Under the pieces are notes generated by a model that saw nothing but the letters and a program-made list of their open reading frames with translations, made no database searches and had not been told where the DNA came from. DNA of 64,000 nt from a virus, in IMG/VR virus record IMGVR_UViG_3300044823_000365, positions 1-64,000 of that record; one strand, 5' to 3'. Made by a program: the position numbers and the translations under genes. The stretch's first letter is position 1; each line of letters begins with the position of its first letter. Shown piece by piece: positions 50,316-59,120 of the stretch.

Positions 50316-51827
50316 TTATCCGTATGTGCCCTCGCTTGTTGCGGGTCCGGCTGCCTGCAAGGTGCTCGGCAGGCTGCTCGAAGTCGTCTGTTGCGGCTGA
50401 GAAGTAATCGGCGTAGGAACATACAGCGCTGTAAACGTCCTTTCTACTTGAAATACAAAGTTAAAAGACCAACTAAAAGGTTTTTCTGCGTCTTGGTTCC
50501 AGCTTAGGGCCTTGAAATAGCCAAGATAGACGTTGTTCTTGAATTCCATGGCCACCCAGCCGCGACTGAACACGTCGTTGTTCCGGGCGTTCTGCTGGAA
50601 CGTGCTGAGTCCTGTTTGCGTTGACCAAGTCGTCGTACTGGTTTGCTGCTGCCCCGTGTGATAGCTCGCATAGTTCGGGTTGTAGAACCAGACGTTGCCG
50701 TTCATCTGGAACATCTTCAGGAATTCCACGAAGCAGTCCTGAGCCGCCACCCGCATGGCGTTGGGCTGGGCGATGAGCGCCAAGTCCTGAGCGTAGTCCC
50801 CCACGGTTTTTCCCTTTCCGGTCGTGAACGCCTGAGTAACAAGGGTGGTGACATCGGACGGTATGCTGGCGACGCTGAACCAGTCGGTCAAGCCGTACTG
50901 GTTCATGAACACGCCCGTGCTGCCCGTGCCGCTGATAAGGTCCGGCTGCATGCCCCAGAACGTCACGTGCTGCCCGGTGCGGGACGGCGTGCGGACGTAG
51001 ACATGCTTGCTCATAATTTCGAGAGTTTGCAGCCCCGTGTTCAGTTGCAGGACTATGGGCTGGCCGGTATTCGCCGGGTTCTTCAGGAACTCCCCCGTCT
51101 GCTGGTTCAGGTAAATCTTGAACGCCACGGGCTGCACCGTCTTGCGGATGCGGGAATTCCCGGTGACCAAAGTCGTGTCGTCGTACCAAGCGGTCGCGCT
51201 CAGGCTGCTGTCGGCGATCTGGAGCGCCGTGACGACAGGCTCTTGGGAATCGGGCGGCGGCGCGGGAGCCAGCAACTGCGCGGAAGTCGATGCGGGGGAC
51301 GTGGCCTGCCCCGCCGAGTTCATGGTGTTTTGCAGCGCTGGCGAGGCGAGCGTGTCCGATGTGCTCCCTGCGTTTGCCGCCAGCTTGGAGACGTTGTAAA
51401 CATAGTTTTGCGTCTCGTTGTACGGCGGGATGCCGCCGTATTTGTTGACAGCGCCCGGCCCGGCGCTGTATGCCGCCAAGGCGGTCGGATAGTTCCCGTA
51501 TGTGCTGTACTGCTGGGACAAGTAGTACGTGCCCGCCTCCATGTTCTGCTGCGGGTCGTTGATGTCCGTGAAATACGGAAGCCCGGTCGATTGGAAAACC
51601 TGTCCTGCGGGCGCGGTGAGGCCGTTGAATGTGCTCGGCTCCACCTGCATGATTCCCACTGCGCCAGCGGGGGATGTCAAGGGTGCACCGGATCGGTCGT
51701 ACTGGTTCCCGCTTGATTCGACTTGGGCGACCGCCTGTACGACGTTCGAGTCGAGCCCGTATTGATTCGCAAACGACTGCAAACTCTGCGACACGGATGA
51801 AGGAAGGTTGATCGTTGTAACAGGCAT
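50316..51827 (-). CDS. tail-associated lytic transglycosylase fused to baseplate domain, 503 aa
   Basis: Residues 15-150 form an SLT (goose-lysozyme-like) domain: AVAQVESSGNQYD with catalytic Glu37, GAVGIMQVEPST, then YPTALAAYSAGPGAVNKYGG. Such domains cut peptidoglycan locally during DNA injection. Residues 220-480 resemble the neighbouring 375-aa protein (RGWVAMEFKNNVYLGYFKALSWNQDAEKPFSWSFNFVFQVERTF), a virion attachment part. Position next to the tape measure fits a tail-tip enzyme. Confidence 0.8.
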   Translation of the reverse strand: MPVTTINLPSSVSQSLQSFANQYGLDSNVVQAVAQVESSGNQYDRSGAPLTSPAGAVGIMQVEPSTFNGLTAPAGQVFQSTGLPYFTDINDPQQNMEAGTYYLSQQYSTYGNYPTALAAYSAGPGAVNKYGGIPPYNETQNYVYNVSKLAANAGSTSDTLASPALQNTMNSAGQATSPASTSAQLLAPAPPPDSQEPVVTALQIADSSLSATAWYDDTTLVTGNSRIRKTVQPVAFKIYLNQQTGEFLKNPANTGQPIVLQLNTGLQTLEIMSKHVYVRTPSRTGQHVTFWGMQPDLISGTGSTGVFMNQYGLTDWFSVASIPSDVTTLVTQAFTTGKGKTVGDYAQDLALIAQPNAMRVAAQDCFVEFLKMFQMNGNVWFYNPNYASYHTGQQQTSTTTWSTQTGLSTFQQNARNNDVFSRGWVAMEFKNNVYLGYFKALSWNQDAEKPFSWSFNFVFQVERTFTALYVPTPITSQPQQTTSSSLPSTLQAAGPATSEGTYG

Positions 51828-54800
51828 TATTGGTTACCGCCCATCGCAATTCCGTGCGGCCCCAGACGCCTGGCTGGCCTTCCCGTGATGGTGTTGGGAT
51901 TTTCGCCTGCCCCGCTACCGGTCACACTGTTTTGCGCTTCCTGCCTCTGGGTGACCTCCGCCAAGTAGTAGTTAGTTGTGAGCGTGATAGTACCCGCTTG
52001 CTTATCTTCTGTCTTCCACGCAGCGCCAGACTGAACCAGCGAGTTCAACTTGCTGGCGCTCTTATCGAAATCCGCCAAGGAGTAGGTGACCGAGCCCTTA
52101 GTCATGTCCGCCGTTCCCCCGGCGGCCATCAGGTTGGCCATGACCCCTCCGGCGTTCCGCTGGAGCGTCTCGGTAACGGCTTGGTTGCTTTTGGCGGCGG
52201 CGGCATATAGCTGATACATCCTGCCTTCCTCGCCGATGTCCCCGGCCGTGATCGGCTTTCCGGCACCCGTGTACTTTTGCAAGATACCGTCTATGGAATC
52301 GGAAAGGGTTTTCACATCCGCCGCGTTTTGGGGCGTGGTTTCCAAGCCCCGTCGTTTCCTCTGTATGGCTTCGAGCCTGACCGATGCTGCCTCCCTTTCG
52401 TCGGCGGTTTTGGCCGAATCCATGGCTTTCATTTGCTCGTTTGCCTGCTTGTCCAGGCTTTCCGTGGCTGCGATCAGTTTCTTGTGGAATTCGGGCGTGC
52501 TTATTGCCGCTTGGGCTGCCGCCCTGGACCCCGGGCTGGTGCCCGTGATCCGGTCCATGATCTTGGTTGTTATGCTGATGAGGTCGTTGAACCACTTGCT
52601 GAACGCGTTGGCGATTATGTCCCCGGTCGTCTGCGTGCGCAAGCCCGCCATGCGCGCCTTCTCCATCGCCTCGGACCGGTCTTTATTGTCCACCGTCTGG
52701 TTCCATTGGAACATTTTTACGCTGTATTCGCCGGTGGTATCGGTGTTGGCGGCAATGCCAGCCAGATAGGTGTGGTTCTCCTTGATGGCGTCTACTACCT
52801 CGTCGGGTGTCAGCGCGTCTATGTCCTTGTCGGCGAGTCCGACCTTTCCGTTCTTCATGGTCATCTTCAGCCCGTCGGGAAACTTTTTGGCTTCCTTCAA
52901 GAGCGTCCTAGACAGCATGATGTAATCGTTTCTCTTCTGGTTGTCGGTCTCCCCCATCGCCCCTTCCATGCCTGCGAGCATTCCCGGCACGAGCTTGGGG
53001 CGCTGCAAGGCTATGTCATTCATGGTCTGTTCGGTGAAGCCCTCGAATCCCGGTATTTGCAGGGCGGCCGTCATTCTAAGCCTCTGCTCGTCAGAAAGCC
53101 CCTGCGCCCCTCCCTTCCTCATAAACTCTTCCGGTGTCGTCTTAGCTATCCGCATCACCATTTCCGCTGCCGCTTCGTTTCTTGCCGCCAGTCCGGCCGG
53201 GGTCTGACCGTAGTTCAAGCCGGAAGCCAAGCCGAGGGCGGTGGGGCTTTGGGCTCCGGCATAGCGCATCGTCGACATGCGCAGGAGCGTGATGGCTTTT
53301 TCCCTGCTGCTCCTGTCGCTTTCGCTCAGGGTGTTCAACCACGGGGTCAAAGCGTCTTCCAATTGATTGAGGGTCTTTTGGGCGTCAGGCCCCTGTAATT
53401 GCTCTAGCCCAGGTAACTTGTCCGCCATGGGACCGAGTTCTCCCCTTGCGGCTGCAAGGGTTTGGGTCAGGTCCGCTGTAGCGCCCGACTGGATGTTTTC
53501 CCTGAGCGCGGGCATGTGCTGCAAAAGGAAGGTGTTCATCGGCAGCGCTTGCATGCCCTTGGCGGGACCGCCAGCCGTCAAGAAATTCATGTACGATTTC
53601 AAGTCCTCTGCACCGAAGCGCCCGGTCTTGCTCATTTCCGCAAGCGCCCCCAAGGCTCCGTCGAGCCCCTTGTTCATGCGGCCGAAGGCGTTGGTGATTT
53701 CATCTACGATTTCGATGTATTTTGTGGTGGACAACCCGGCGGCAGAGGAGGCCTTGGCTACCCTGATGAAAAAGTCCTCGCTCTGCGACAAGGTTTGCGC
53801 GTATTGGTCCGCGAGCTTTACGGTTTCCTTGATGCCCTCCACATCGGTCATTCCCGCCACGCGCCCCGCGCCCACGGCGATCCGTTGGTAGCGCCCGAAC
53901 CCGCCGACGCCGAAATCTTCCCCGCCTTCGACTCCCTCGGCCGCTGGCCTGCCGCCTTCGCCTGTAACAAGCTCACGCATGCCGACACCGCCCTCTTGCA
54001 GCGCTTGGGCGATCTTGACGTTGCGATCAAAGCTCAATCCGAGACGCGTGAAAGGGGTTGCGGGCGTGAGATTGTGGCGGGCTTCGTCGAATCCCGCGAT
54101 GCCCGGCTGGGCGAACAACCCCGCCTTGCCGAGGGAGGATTCCATGTCCTTGTTCTGCTGGGCCTGCTTGTCGAAGCCCTCGCGGAGAAGCTCTATGACG
54201 CCCGCCGCGGCGGCGAGCGGGAGAGCGGCTGCGGCCAACCCCCCGGCGGCTTCGCCGACTCCGCCTTCCACGGCTCCGGCAACCATAGAAGCTCCGGTCT
54301 TGAGCATGCCGCCTCCGCCATGCTTGAACGCCTCATCTTCGCCACCTACACCACTAAGAAACACTTTTCTTGCTGCTCCGCCAAGCCCCATTCGCTCGGC
54401 GACTGCCTCGCGCGCTGGGCCTTTAGCGAAATCCAGCGGTCCCTCAAGCTTCAGGCGTCCAGCGTTTTGTCTGACCCATTCTTGGGCTTGAACTTTTTTC
54501 TCTTGGGCTGCGGCGATGTTTCCGTCAACACGGGCCTTTTTATACTCAGCAACTCGGCCTTTGATCTCCGCCCCGGCCGCGTATTTATCCATCCTTGCGG
54601 CGAAGCCCTTGCCGATACCGATCTCCGCAAAAGCCTTGGACATGCTGTGGACTTGCCGGGTCATGTGGCCGATATTCGTGCTGCGCAAGCTGCGGTTCAA
54701 GTTGTTCCAGTTCCCAACCGTTTCTTCAACCATCTTGGAGAATTTCTTCATTTGCTCGGTGTTCATCTCGATGGCTTTTCCGCTCGCGTCGATGGATTTT

Positions 54801-55243
54801 TCGTTCTCCTTTTGCCAGCGCGTAAGCTGCTCCAAAGCGCGCCCGGCTTTCTTGTACTCATCTGTGTTCTTGCCAGTGAGTTTCAGTACTTTCTCTTGGC
54901 CTGCTTTGATTTCCTCTACGATTTTCGAGGCACGGTCCAAGCTCTTCGTGTCGAACATGCCGCCCTTGGTCTTGCGGGCAAACGACTGGATGGCCTGCAT
55001 CGCTTCTTTCGCGTCCGTCAAGTACTCAAGCGAAGCTTTCAGTTCAAACGAGAGGTTCTCGAATTCCCGCGCGGCGTGCTGCGCGTACGAAGGCGTCTTC
55101 TGGAGTATCTCGTCCAAAGCCACGAGCAGGGCTTTGTTGTCCTTGGCCATCTGGGACATGGTAGACACAGCCTCGTTTAGCTGCTGGTTGGCTTGCGGCT
55201 GCTGCTCGGATACGCCTTGCGGGATGTTGGGTACGTTTGGCAT
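51827..55243 (-). CDS. tape measure protein, 1138 aa
   Basis: Long Ala/Lys/Glu-rich helical protein with coiled coils (1-200 and again towards the C-terminus) and a hydrophobic Gly/Ala segment near 310-345 (GAVEGGVGEAAGGLAAAALPLAAAAGVIELL) like the membrane-active part of tape measures. It is the longest helical protein in the block and is followed by the SLT and hub genes, the usual order. At about 1.5 angstrom per residue it would set a tail near 170 nm, which is inference. Start at 55243 lies six bases after the upstream stop. Confidence 0.85.
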   Translation of the reverse strand: MPNVPNIPQGVSEQQPQANQQLNEAVSTMSQMAKDNKALLVALDEILQKTPSYAQHAAREFENLSFELKASLEYLTDAKEAMQAIQSFARKTKGGMFDTKSLDRASKIVEEIKAGQEKVLKLTGKNTDEYKKAGRALEQLTRWQKENEKSIDASGKAIEMNTEQMKKFSKMVEETVGNWNNLNRSLRSTNIGHMTRQVHSMSKAFAEIGIGKGFAARMDKYAAGAEIKGRVAEYKKARVDGNIAAAQEKKVQAQEWVRQNAGRLKLEGPLDFAKGPAREAVAERMGLGGAARKVFLSGVGGEDEAFKHGGGGMLKTGASMVAGAVEGGVGEAAGGLAAAALPLAAAAGVIELLREGFDKQAQQNKDMESSLGKAGLFAQPGIAGFDEARHNLTPATPFTRLGLSFDRNVKIAQALQEGGVGMRELVTGEGGRPAAEGVEGGEDFGVGGFGRYQRIAVGAGRVAGMTDVEGIKETVKLADQYAQTLSQSEDFFIRVAKASSAAGLSTTKYIEIVDEITNAFGRMNKGLDGALGALAEMSKTGRFGAEDLKSYMNFLTAGGPAKGMQALPMNTFLLQHMPALRENIQSGATADLTQTLAAARGELGPMADKLPGLEQLQGPDAQKTLNQLEDALTPWLNTLSESDRSSREKAITLLRMSTMRYAGAQSPTALGLASGLNYGQTPAGLAARNEAAAEMVMRIAKTTPEEFMRKGGAQGLSDEQRLRMTAALQIPGFEGFTEQTMNDIALQRPKLVPGMLAGMEGAMGETDNQKRNDYIMLSRTLLKEAKKFPDGLKMTMKNGKVGLADKDIDALTPDEVVDAIKENHTYLAGIAANTDTTGEYSVKMFQWNQTVDNKDRSEAMEKARMAGLRTQTTGDIIANAFSKWFNDLISITTKIMDRITGTSPGSRAAAQAAISTPEFHKKLIAATESLDKQANEQMKAMDSAKTADEREAASVRLEAIQRKRRGLETTPQNAADVKTLSDSIDGILQKYTGAGKPITAGDIGEEGRMYQLYAAAAKSNQAVTETLQRNAGGVMANLMAAGGTADMTKGSVTYSLADFDKSASKLNSLVQSGAAWKTEDKQAGTITLTTNYYLAEVTQRQEAQNSVTGSGAGENPNTITGRPARRLGPHGIAMGGNQ

Positions 55244-55248
55244 TTAGG

Positions 55249-55899
55249 TTACTTCGTCTCGGCCTCGGGCTTCATCGTCACTGAGTCATAAAGCTCGGCG
55301 ACCGATTCGTCGATGATCGCTTGGCTGGCCGCTTCGATTTGCTGCGCGGCGTTCTCGAAGAGACGTTTCTCGATCTCGGTCATGACGGTGCTGTCGGGAA
55401 ATTCCTTCCTGAGACGGTCCTCGATGTTCTGCGCGTGCGTCATCACGACCTTCCAGAGGAGCTCCATCACTTCCTGACCCCAACTCAGGATCAGGTTGCG
55501 GAACACCACCTGCAAATCGCGCACGGACTTCTGCGGGTCGGTCGGATCGGCGACGAACCGCTTCTCCGGGGGGAGCTTGCGGATGTCGATCCCGTCGATC
55601 CAGCTAATGGCGCGAGAAAGGATTTCAGCCTTCACCCGCTTGACCCATAGGTAACCCTTGAATTCATCCGACGCCTGAATCGAGAGCATCTCGTCCGAGG
55701 TTGGGATGTTCGAAATCTTCAGGCGCACCGTCTTGCCCTTCGACCGGAGCGTGAGGATTTCCTCCAGCTCCTCGATACCGAAGCCTTTGAGCCCGGCGAT
55801 CACTTCTTCAATAGATTGGGGGACCGCTTCCCCGTCGCCCGAGGGGGCGATCACTTCCATCTCTTCCTTGGCTGTTTGCACTGAGTCTTTGTCTTCCAT
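55249..55899 (-). CDS. tail assembly protein upstream of tape measure, 216 aa
   Basis: Start ATG at 55899 with GGAAGGGA ahead. The product is helical, beginning with an acidic disordered stretch, then IEEVIAGLKGFGIEELEEILTLRSKGKTVRLKISNIPTSDEMLSIQ and ISWIDGIDIRKLPPEKRF. A protein of this size and place, directly before the tape measure, is often the tail assembly chaperone; no frameshift site was identified. Function by position only. Confidence 0.55.
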   Translation of the reverse strand: MEDKDSVQTAKEEMEVIAPSGDGEAVPQSIEEVIAGLKGFGIEELEEILTLRSKGKTVRLKISNIPTSDEMLSIQASDEFKGYLWVKRVKAEILSRAISWIDGIDIRKLPPEKRFVADPTDPQKSVRDLQVVFRNLILSWGQEVMELLWKVVMTHAQNIEDRLRKEFPDSTVMTEIEKRLFENAAQQIEAASQAIIDESVAELYDSVTMKPEAETK

Positions 55900-55961
55900 A
55901 TGTCCCTTCCTGTTAATCGGTCTCGCAGGCGAAAAAGCCGATTTCGTTGTACGTGCTGCGA

Positions 55962-55988
55962 AATATATTGTATTGCCTTTGTTTTCAA
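55962..55988 (-). promoter_or_regulatory. possible sigma70-like promoter for the tail block
   Basis: On the minus strand TTGAAA (55988-55983) lies 15 bases before TATATT (55967-55962), upstream of the 55899 start. The spacing is shorter than ideal (17), so this is only a candidate. Confidence 0.35.
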
Positions 55989-55999
55989 CACTATACAGA

Positions 56000-56028
56000 T
56001 AGCTGTTTTCCCCCCAGCGCTGTATACT
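56000..56028 (+). promoter_or_regulatory. phage promoter-like site, copy 5
   Basis: Plus strand TAGC, six bases, CCCC, nine bases, TATACT, then AGGGG. It lies 20 bases before the ATG at 56048 and serves the two plus-strand genes 56048-56894. Confidence 0.65.
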
Positions 56029-56047
56029 AGGGGTGGAGGCAGACACC

Positions 56048-56242
56048 ATGGAGATCATCAAGGACAGAAACGGGAAACCCGAAGGGGTTATTCGCAAGTT
56101 GGCCGGAGACCGAGAAGTGCTGACTAGCAACTCCGGCAACCAAAAGGCCTACTACGATCCCAACACGAATGCCACATACACGCCCGGCGGCAGCAAGATC
56201 GGAACCGGAAACCGCCTAGTCGGCATGGCGGGGAGAAAGTAA
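56048..56242 (+). CDS. small polar protein, 64 aa
   Basis: Start ATG at 56048 with GGAGG upstream; an earlier in-frame ATG at 56033 is too close to the promoter. Product MEIIKDRNGKPEGVIRKLAGDREVLTSNSGNQ...TPGGSKIGTGNRLVGMAGRK is a Gly/Asn-rich polar chain. A 'V.D..G.p.G......G......' start is common in small phage proteins of unknown role. Ends one base before the next gene. Confidence 0.6.
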   Translation: MEIIKDRNGKPEGVIRKLAGDREVLTSNSGNQKAYYDPNTNATYTPGGSKIGTGNRLVGMAGRK

Positions 56243-56243
56243 A

Positions 56244-56894
56244 ATGAACCCGCAAACAGAACAAGACATCCACCTGATAGCAGCGCCGTTCCGCTTCGTC
56301 AAGGCTTGGTTGCAGATTCTCCTGTTCATCATCGTCGCGCCTATCGTCTTCATCGTCTGTCTCATCAAGTGGATGCTTACGGGCGAGCCCATTATGAGTC
56401 CTGATGAGATCATCCTGGCGAAGTGGGCTATTATTCTTCTCTCCCCCGTATGGATTCCGCTGCTCGGCATAATCATCTGGGTGGTTTCAAAACGCCTCAA
56501 GGAAAGAGAAGCAGAAAAGCTGCGTGCAAAAGAAGTCGCAGAAGAACTCCACGCAGAAGGCCTAGATGACATCAACATCCATGACCTAGCAGCCGTTGCA
56601 ACAGAGAGAGAGCTTGACCTTGAGGACTTGATAGATGCCCGGTACGTACTCTGGTGCAAAAGGAGCGTGGAAACCCTTGCTTCTCCGAAGGCTGATCTCA
56701 GCAAAATGTGTCTAGGAAAATGCGCTTTTTGCCAAAAACAGGTTCCGGCAATCGGTGGCGATAACCAAAACGATTGGACGACACTCACTGCGTATCACGA
56801 TGCGTCTTGCCGATGGATTGAAATGCAGGGGGAGGCGTTAAACATGTACAGGAGCACACCACTTTATCGGTGGCCGATGTATCGGTCCTCCTAA
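56244..56894 (+). CDS. membrane protein with cytoplasmic zinc-like tail, 216 aa
   Basis: Two membrane helices (about 20-45 LQILLFIIVAPIVFIVCLI and 60-82 WAIILLSPVWIPLLGIIIWVV), then a charged helix (KERE...ELHAEGLDDINIHDLAAVATERELDLEDLIDA), then CLGKCAFCQKQVPA...YHDASC with a CxxxCxxC...H...C pattern that may bind zinc. Plus-strand gene in a minus-strand block, driven with the small gene upstream; its end overlaps the convergent gene by 4 bases. Could act in lysis or superinfection control, but that is speculative. Confidence 0.6.
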   Translation: MNPQTEQDIHLIAAPFRFVKAWLQILLFIIVAPIVFIVCLIKWMLTGEPIMSPDEIILAKWAIILLSPVWIPLLGIIIWVVSKRLKEREAEKLRAKEVAEELHAEGLDDINIHDLAAVATERELDLEDLIDARYVLWCKRSVETLASPKADLSKMCLGKCAFCQKQVPAIGGDNQNDWTTLTAYHDASCRWIEMQGEALNMYRSTPLYRWPMYRSS

Positions 56895-57958
56895 CGGTAC
56901 TTCCGCATCTTCTCCAAGTGCAGGTTGATCGGGTCGAACTCGAAATCGTCCCGCACCTTCGTCGCACCCGGCAGCGGCTTCCTGCCCAACCGCAAGGCCT
57001 GCTGCCGAGCCCTGATTTGCGCTTCCGTGAAAATCTCGTACCGCTCGTCCACGATGCCGGGCTTGTCGGTGCCCCGCTCCTTCCGCAGCTTCTCAAGCTT
57101 GCGCTTCTGCGCCTCCGCCTCGGCTTCCATCTGCCTCTGCCAAGCGTCCATGAGGCGCTCGTGCTTGTCGCCTTCCAGCATGCCCTTGAGTTCCCGTTTC
57201 AGGTCGGTGATGCTGTCTCCCGCATGCGCCCATCCGTCGCCCGCATCATGGGCAGCCACCGTGGCGGACACGATTTTTTCCCACGGCTCCATCGAATCGG
57301 TCTCCAGCGAGCGTGCCACGCCCTTTAGCTCGTTGCCGATGGGGTCGGCGGACCTTCCGGCCCACGGGCGGACGATGAACAGCGAGTTGAAGTTCTCCTC
57401 CAGCCTGCGCTTCGCCTGCTCCCGGTACGTGCACAAACTGGCCCAAGCCCTGGCGTGGTTGGGCGGTGCCATGATCTTCACCTGCTTGCCGTCCGGCATG
57501 CTGACGATCTTGTTCTCATACGAAGTCAGCCTCTCGCCCTTGCCGAACCACAGGTTCTCGGAGGATTGCGTCGTCACATAAGCCGACAAATACGGGTAAA
57601 GCGATACATCGTATTCGCTCATGCGCTTCACGACCTCGGCGAGCGAGCGGATTTCCGCAGCGGACATGCCCTCGATCTCCTTTGCGGCGAAGGACGTGGA
57701 CAGCAGGAGGGAGTTCAGGATGAAGTCGCTGGGGTCCTTGATCCACCGCTTCAGGGCGAGGCGCTCCTGCGGGTGCAAGCCGCGGACCCAGCCGACTTGG
57801 CCGCCATCGACGAGCAGCGGGCGTATCCGGGCTCCCACCTCGACAAGCTCCTCGCAATTGTCAACGATCTCTTTCTTGACCCGCTCGATCTCTTCTATCG
57901 GGGCCTTCTGCAACTCGCCGCTGTGGATTCGATTCATTAACTCCGCCCCAAGGCTCAT
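56891..57958 (-). CDS. helical protein in tail-assembly region, 355 aa
   Basis: A largely helical, charged chain: N-terminal ELMNRIHSGELQKAPIEEIERVKKEIVDNCEELVEVG, middle WIKDPSDFILNSLLLSTSFAAKEIEGMSAAEIRSLAEVVKRM, and a coiled-coil-like C-terminus (RQMEAEAEAQKRKLEKLRKER). No catalytic motif. It probably acts in tail assembly, judging by its place between the chaperone-like gene 58527-59120 and the tape measure block. Start overlaps the GIY-YIG stop as ATGA. Confidence 0.55.
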   Translation of the reverse strand: MSLGAELMNRIHSGELQKAPIEEIERVKKEIVDNCEELVEVGARIRPLLVDGGQVGWVRGLHPQERLALKRWIKDPSDFILNSLLLSTSFAAKEIEGMSAAEIRSLAEVVKRMSEYDVSLYPYLSAYVTTQSSENLWFGKGERLTSYENKIVSMPDGKQVKIMAPPNHARAWASLCTYREQAKRRLEENFNSLFIVRPWAGRSADPIGNELKGVARSLETDSMEPWEKIVSATVAAHDAGDGWAHAGDSITDLKRELKGMLEGDKHERLMDAWQRQMEAEAEAQKRKLEKLRKERGTDKPGIVDERYEIFTEAQIRARQQALRLGRKPLPGATKVRDDFEFDPINLHLEKMRKYR

Positions 57959-58527
57959 AATTCCTCCCTTGACCAGCGGCGGGCATTAAGGAGCCGCATT
58001 AACTCAGACTGGGCGGCCCGTCTGGCTTTTGACTTATTCCAAGCCTTTTTTTGAGATTCACTCATTCGATTGCGAGTTTCCGTTGAGTGGTGTTTGCCAA
58101 ACATCGAGTTCTCTTCGCCGAATCTTGGAAGGGGCGCGAATGTTGTCTTTTTTCCTTTCCGTTGTTTGGACATTTTCTCTCTGGTTTTGGCGGATGCTTT
58201 AGTGCCGAGACGGTGCCGACGTAAGTTTTCTTTGGCCTCCATAGTAACTCGGTACCCCGAGGTGCCTTCACCTCCGTCCGTTCTATTGCGGAGAATGCCT
58301 GTGCCGTTGTCCTTGCGCCCAAAAAGATCGATGAGAGCCTTTTCGGACTCAAAAGCCAAAACCTCAGAATCCATGGGGAAGACTACAATTCGCGAACGGT
58401 CATCGGGTATTTGGCACGGGCGACCCCTGTTCCTAAACAGCCTTGGCCCACTGCCCTTCCCGGCGCAATAAGGCGTGCCGTCTTTACGAAGCCACATATA
58501 CGTGTAAAACTGTTGCTGTTTAATCAT
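57955..58527 (-). CDS. GIY-YIG homing endonuclease (variant core), 190 aa
   Basis: FYTYMWLRKDGTPYCAGKGSGPRLF corresponds to the two GIY-YIG strands (GTPY...AGKG); then VLAFESEKALIDLFGRKDNGTGILRNRTDGGEGTSG. NUMOD3-type repeats follow (METKENLRRHRLG, SAKTREKMSKQRKGKK, HSTETRNRMSESQKKAWN). Close relative of the left-end gene. It is wedged between two assembly genes: start and upstream stop share TAATG, stop and downstream start share ATGA. Confidence 0.85.
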   Translation of the reverse strand: MIKQQQFYTYMWLRKDGTPYCAGKGSGPRLFRNRGRPCQIPDDRSRIVVFPMDSEVLAFESEKALIDLFGRKDNGTGILRNRTDGGEGTSGYRVTMEAKENLRRHRLGTKASAKTREKMSKQRKGKKTTFAPLPRFGEENSMFGKHHSTETRNRMSESQKKAWNKSKARRAAQSELMRLLNARRWSREEL

Positions 58528-59120
58528 TAGACATACTTCCTGACCGCGTTCTTGGGATCGGCCTTGGACGGCCTTTTCTCGGCGGCTTCGACCGTCTTCG
58601 GATCGATCTTGACTTCGTTCGCGGGGGGAGGCGCAGTCGGCGGAAGCCCCTCGGGAGAAGCCGGGGTCAGCCCCCGTCCTCGGGAATTCCTGAGCATTTC
58701 CTGCTCGATCCTGCGGGTTTCCAGCAGCTCCTGTCGGCCGAATTTCGTCTCCATCTCCTGCTCCACTCGGTCCATGATGCGTTCGCGCTCCACCTCGGCC
58801 TCCTGTATCCTCCGGACCATCCTGCTGGGTTCCGGGGCTTTATAGAGACCGACGGTCTTGAACAGGCGGGAAGCCGGGAGGCTGCCCTTGTAGATCAGGA
58901 AAACACGGTAAATAACGGTCAAAGGGATGGCTTTCAGCACGCGCATGGCGTCCTCGGGCGAGGAAATCTTCAGTCCCGACACTTCCGTGAGGGCACGCGA
59001 AAGTACCGCCCTCAGGCGGTCGTCATCCTTAGGCCCTACGTCGATCTTGAACTCTTCCCGCCACTTCACATCACGAAAAACAAACACATACTGTAGTAGC
59101 TTTACTTCTACTTTTGCCAT
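58527..59120 (-). CDS. tail assembly-type protein, 197 aa
   Basis: Begins MAKVEVKLLQYVFVFRDVKWREEFKIDVGPKDDDRLRAVLSRALTEVSGL: a strand pair followed by helices, as in small proteins that follow tail tube genes. IPLTVIYRVFLIYKGSLPASRLFKTVGLYKAPEPS and a charged coiled-coil (VERERIMDRVEQEMETKFG) follow; the C-terminus is Pro/Lys-rich. Likely an assembly chaperone by place and size; not proven. Start overlaps the HNH gene by 13 bases. Confidence 0.55.
   Translation of the reverse strand: MAKVEVKLLQYVFVFRDVKWREEFKIDVGPKDDDRLRAVLSRALTEVSGLKISSPEDAMRVLKAIPLTVIYRVFLIYKGSLPASRLFKTVGLYKAPEPSRMVRRIQEAEVERERIMDRVEQEMETKFGRQELLETRRIEQEMLRNSRGRGLTPASPEGLPPTAPPPANEVKIDPKTVEAAEKRPSKADPKNAVRKYV

Noticed and set aside
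9593-59120. Genome-wide recoding of TAG as a sense codon
   Set aside because: Long virion genes read through without internal TAG and several of them end in TAG followed soon by other stops; only one gene (37445-38038) has an internal TAG.
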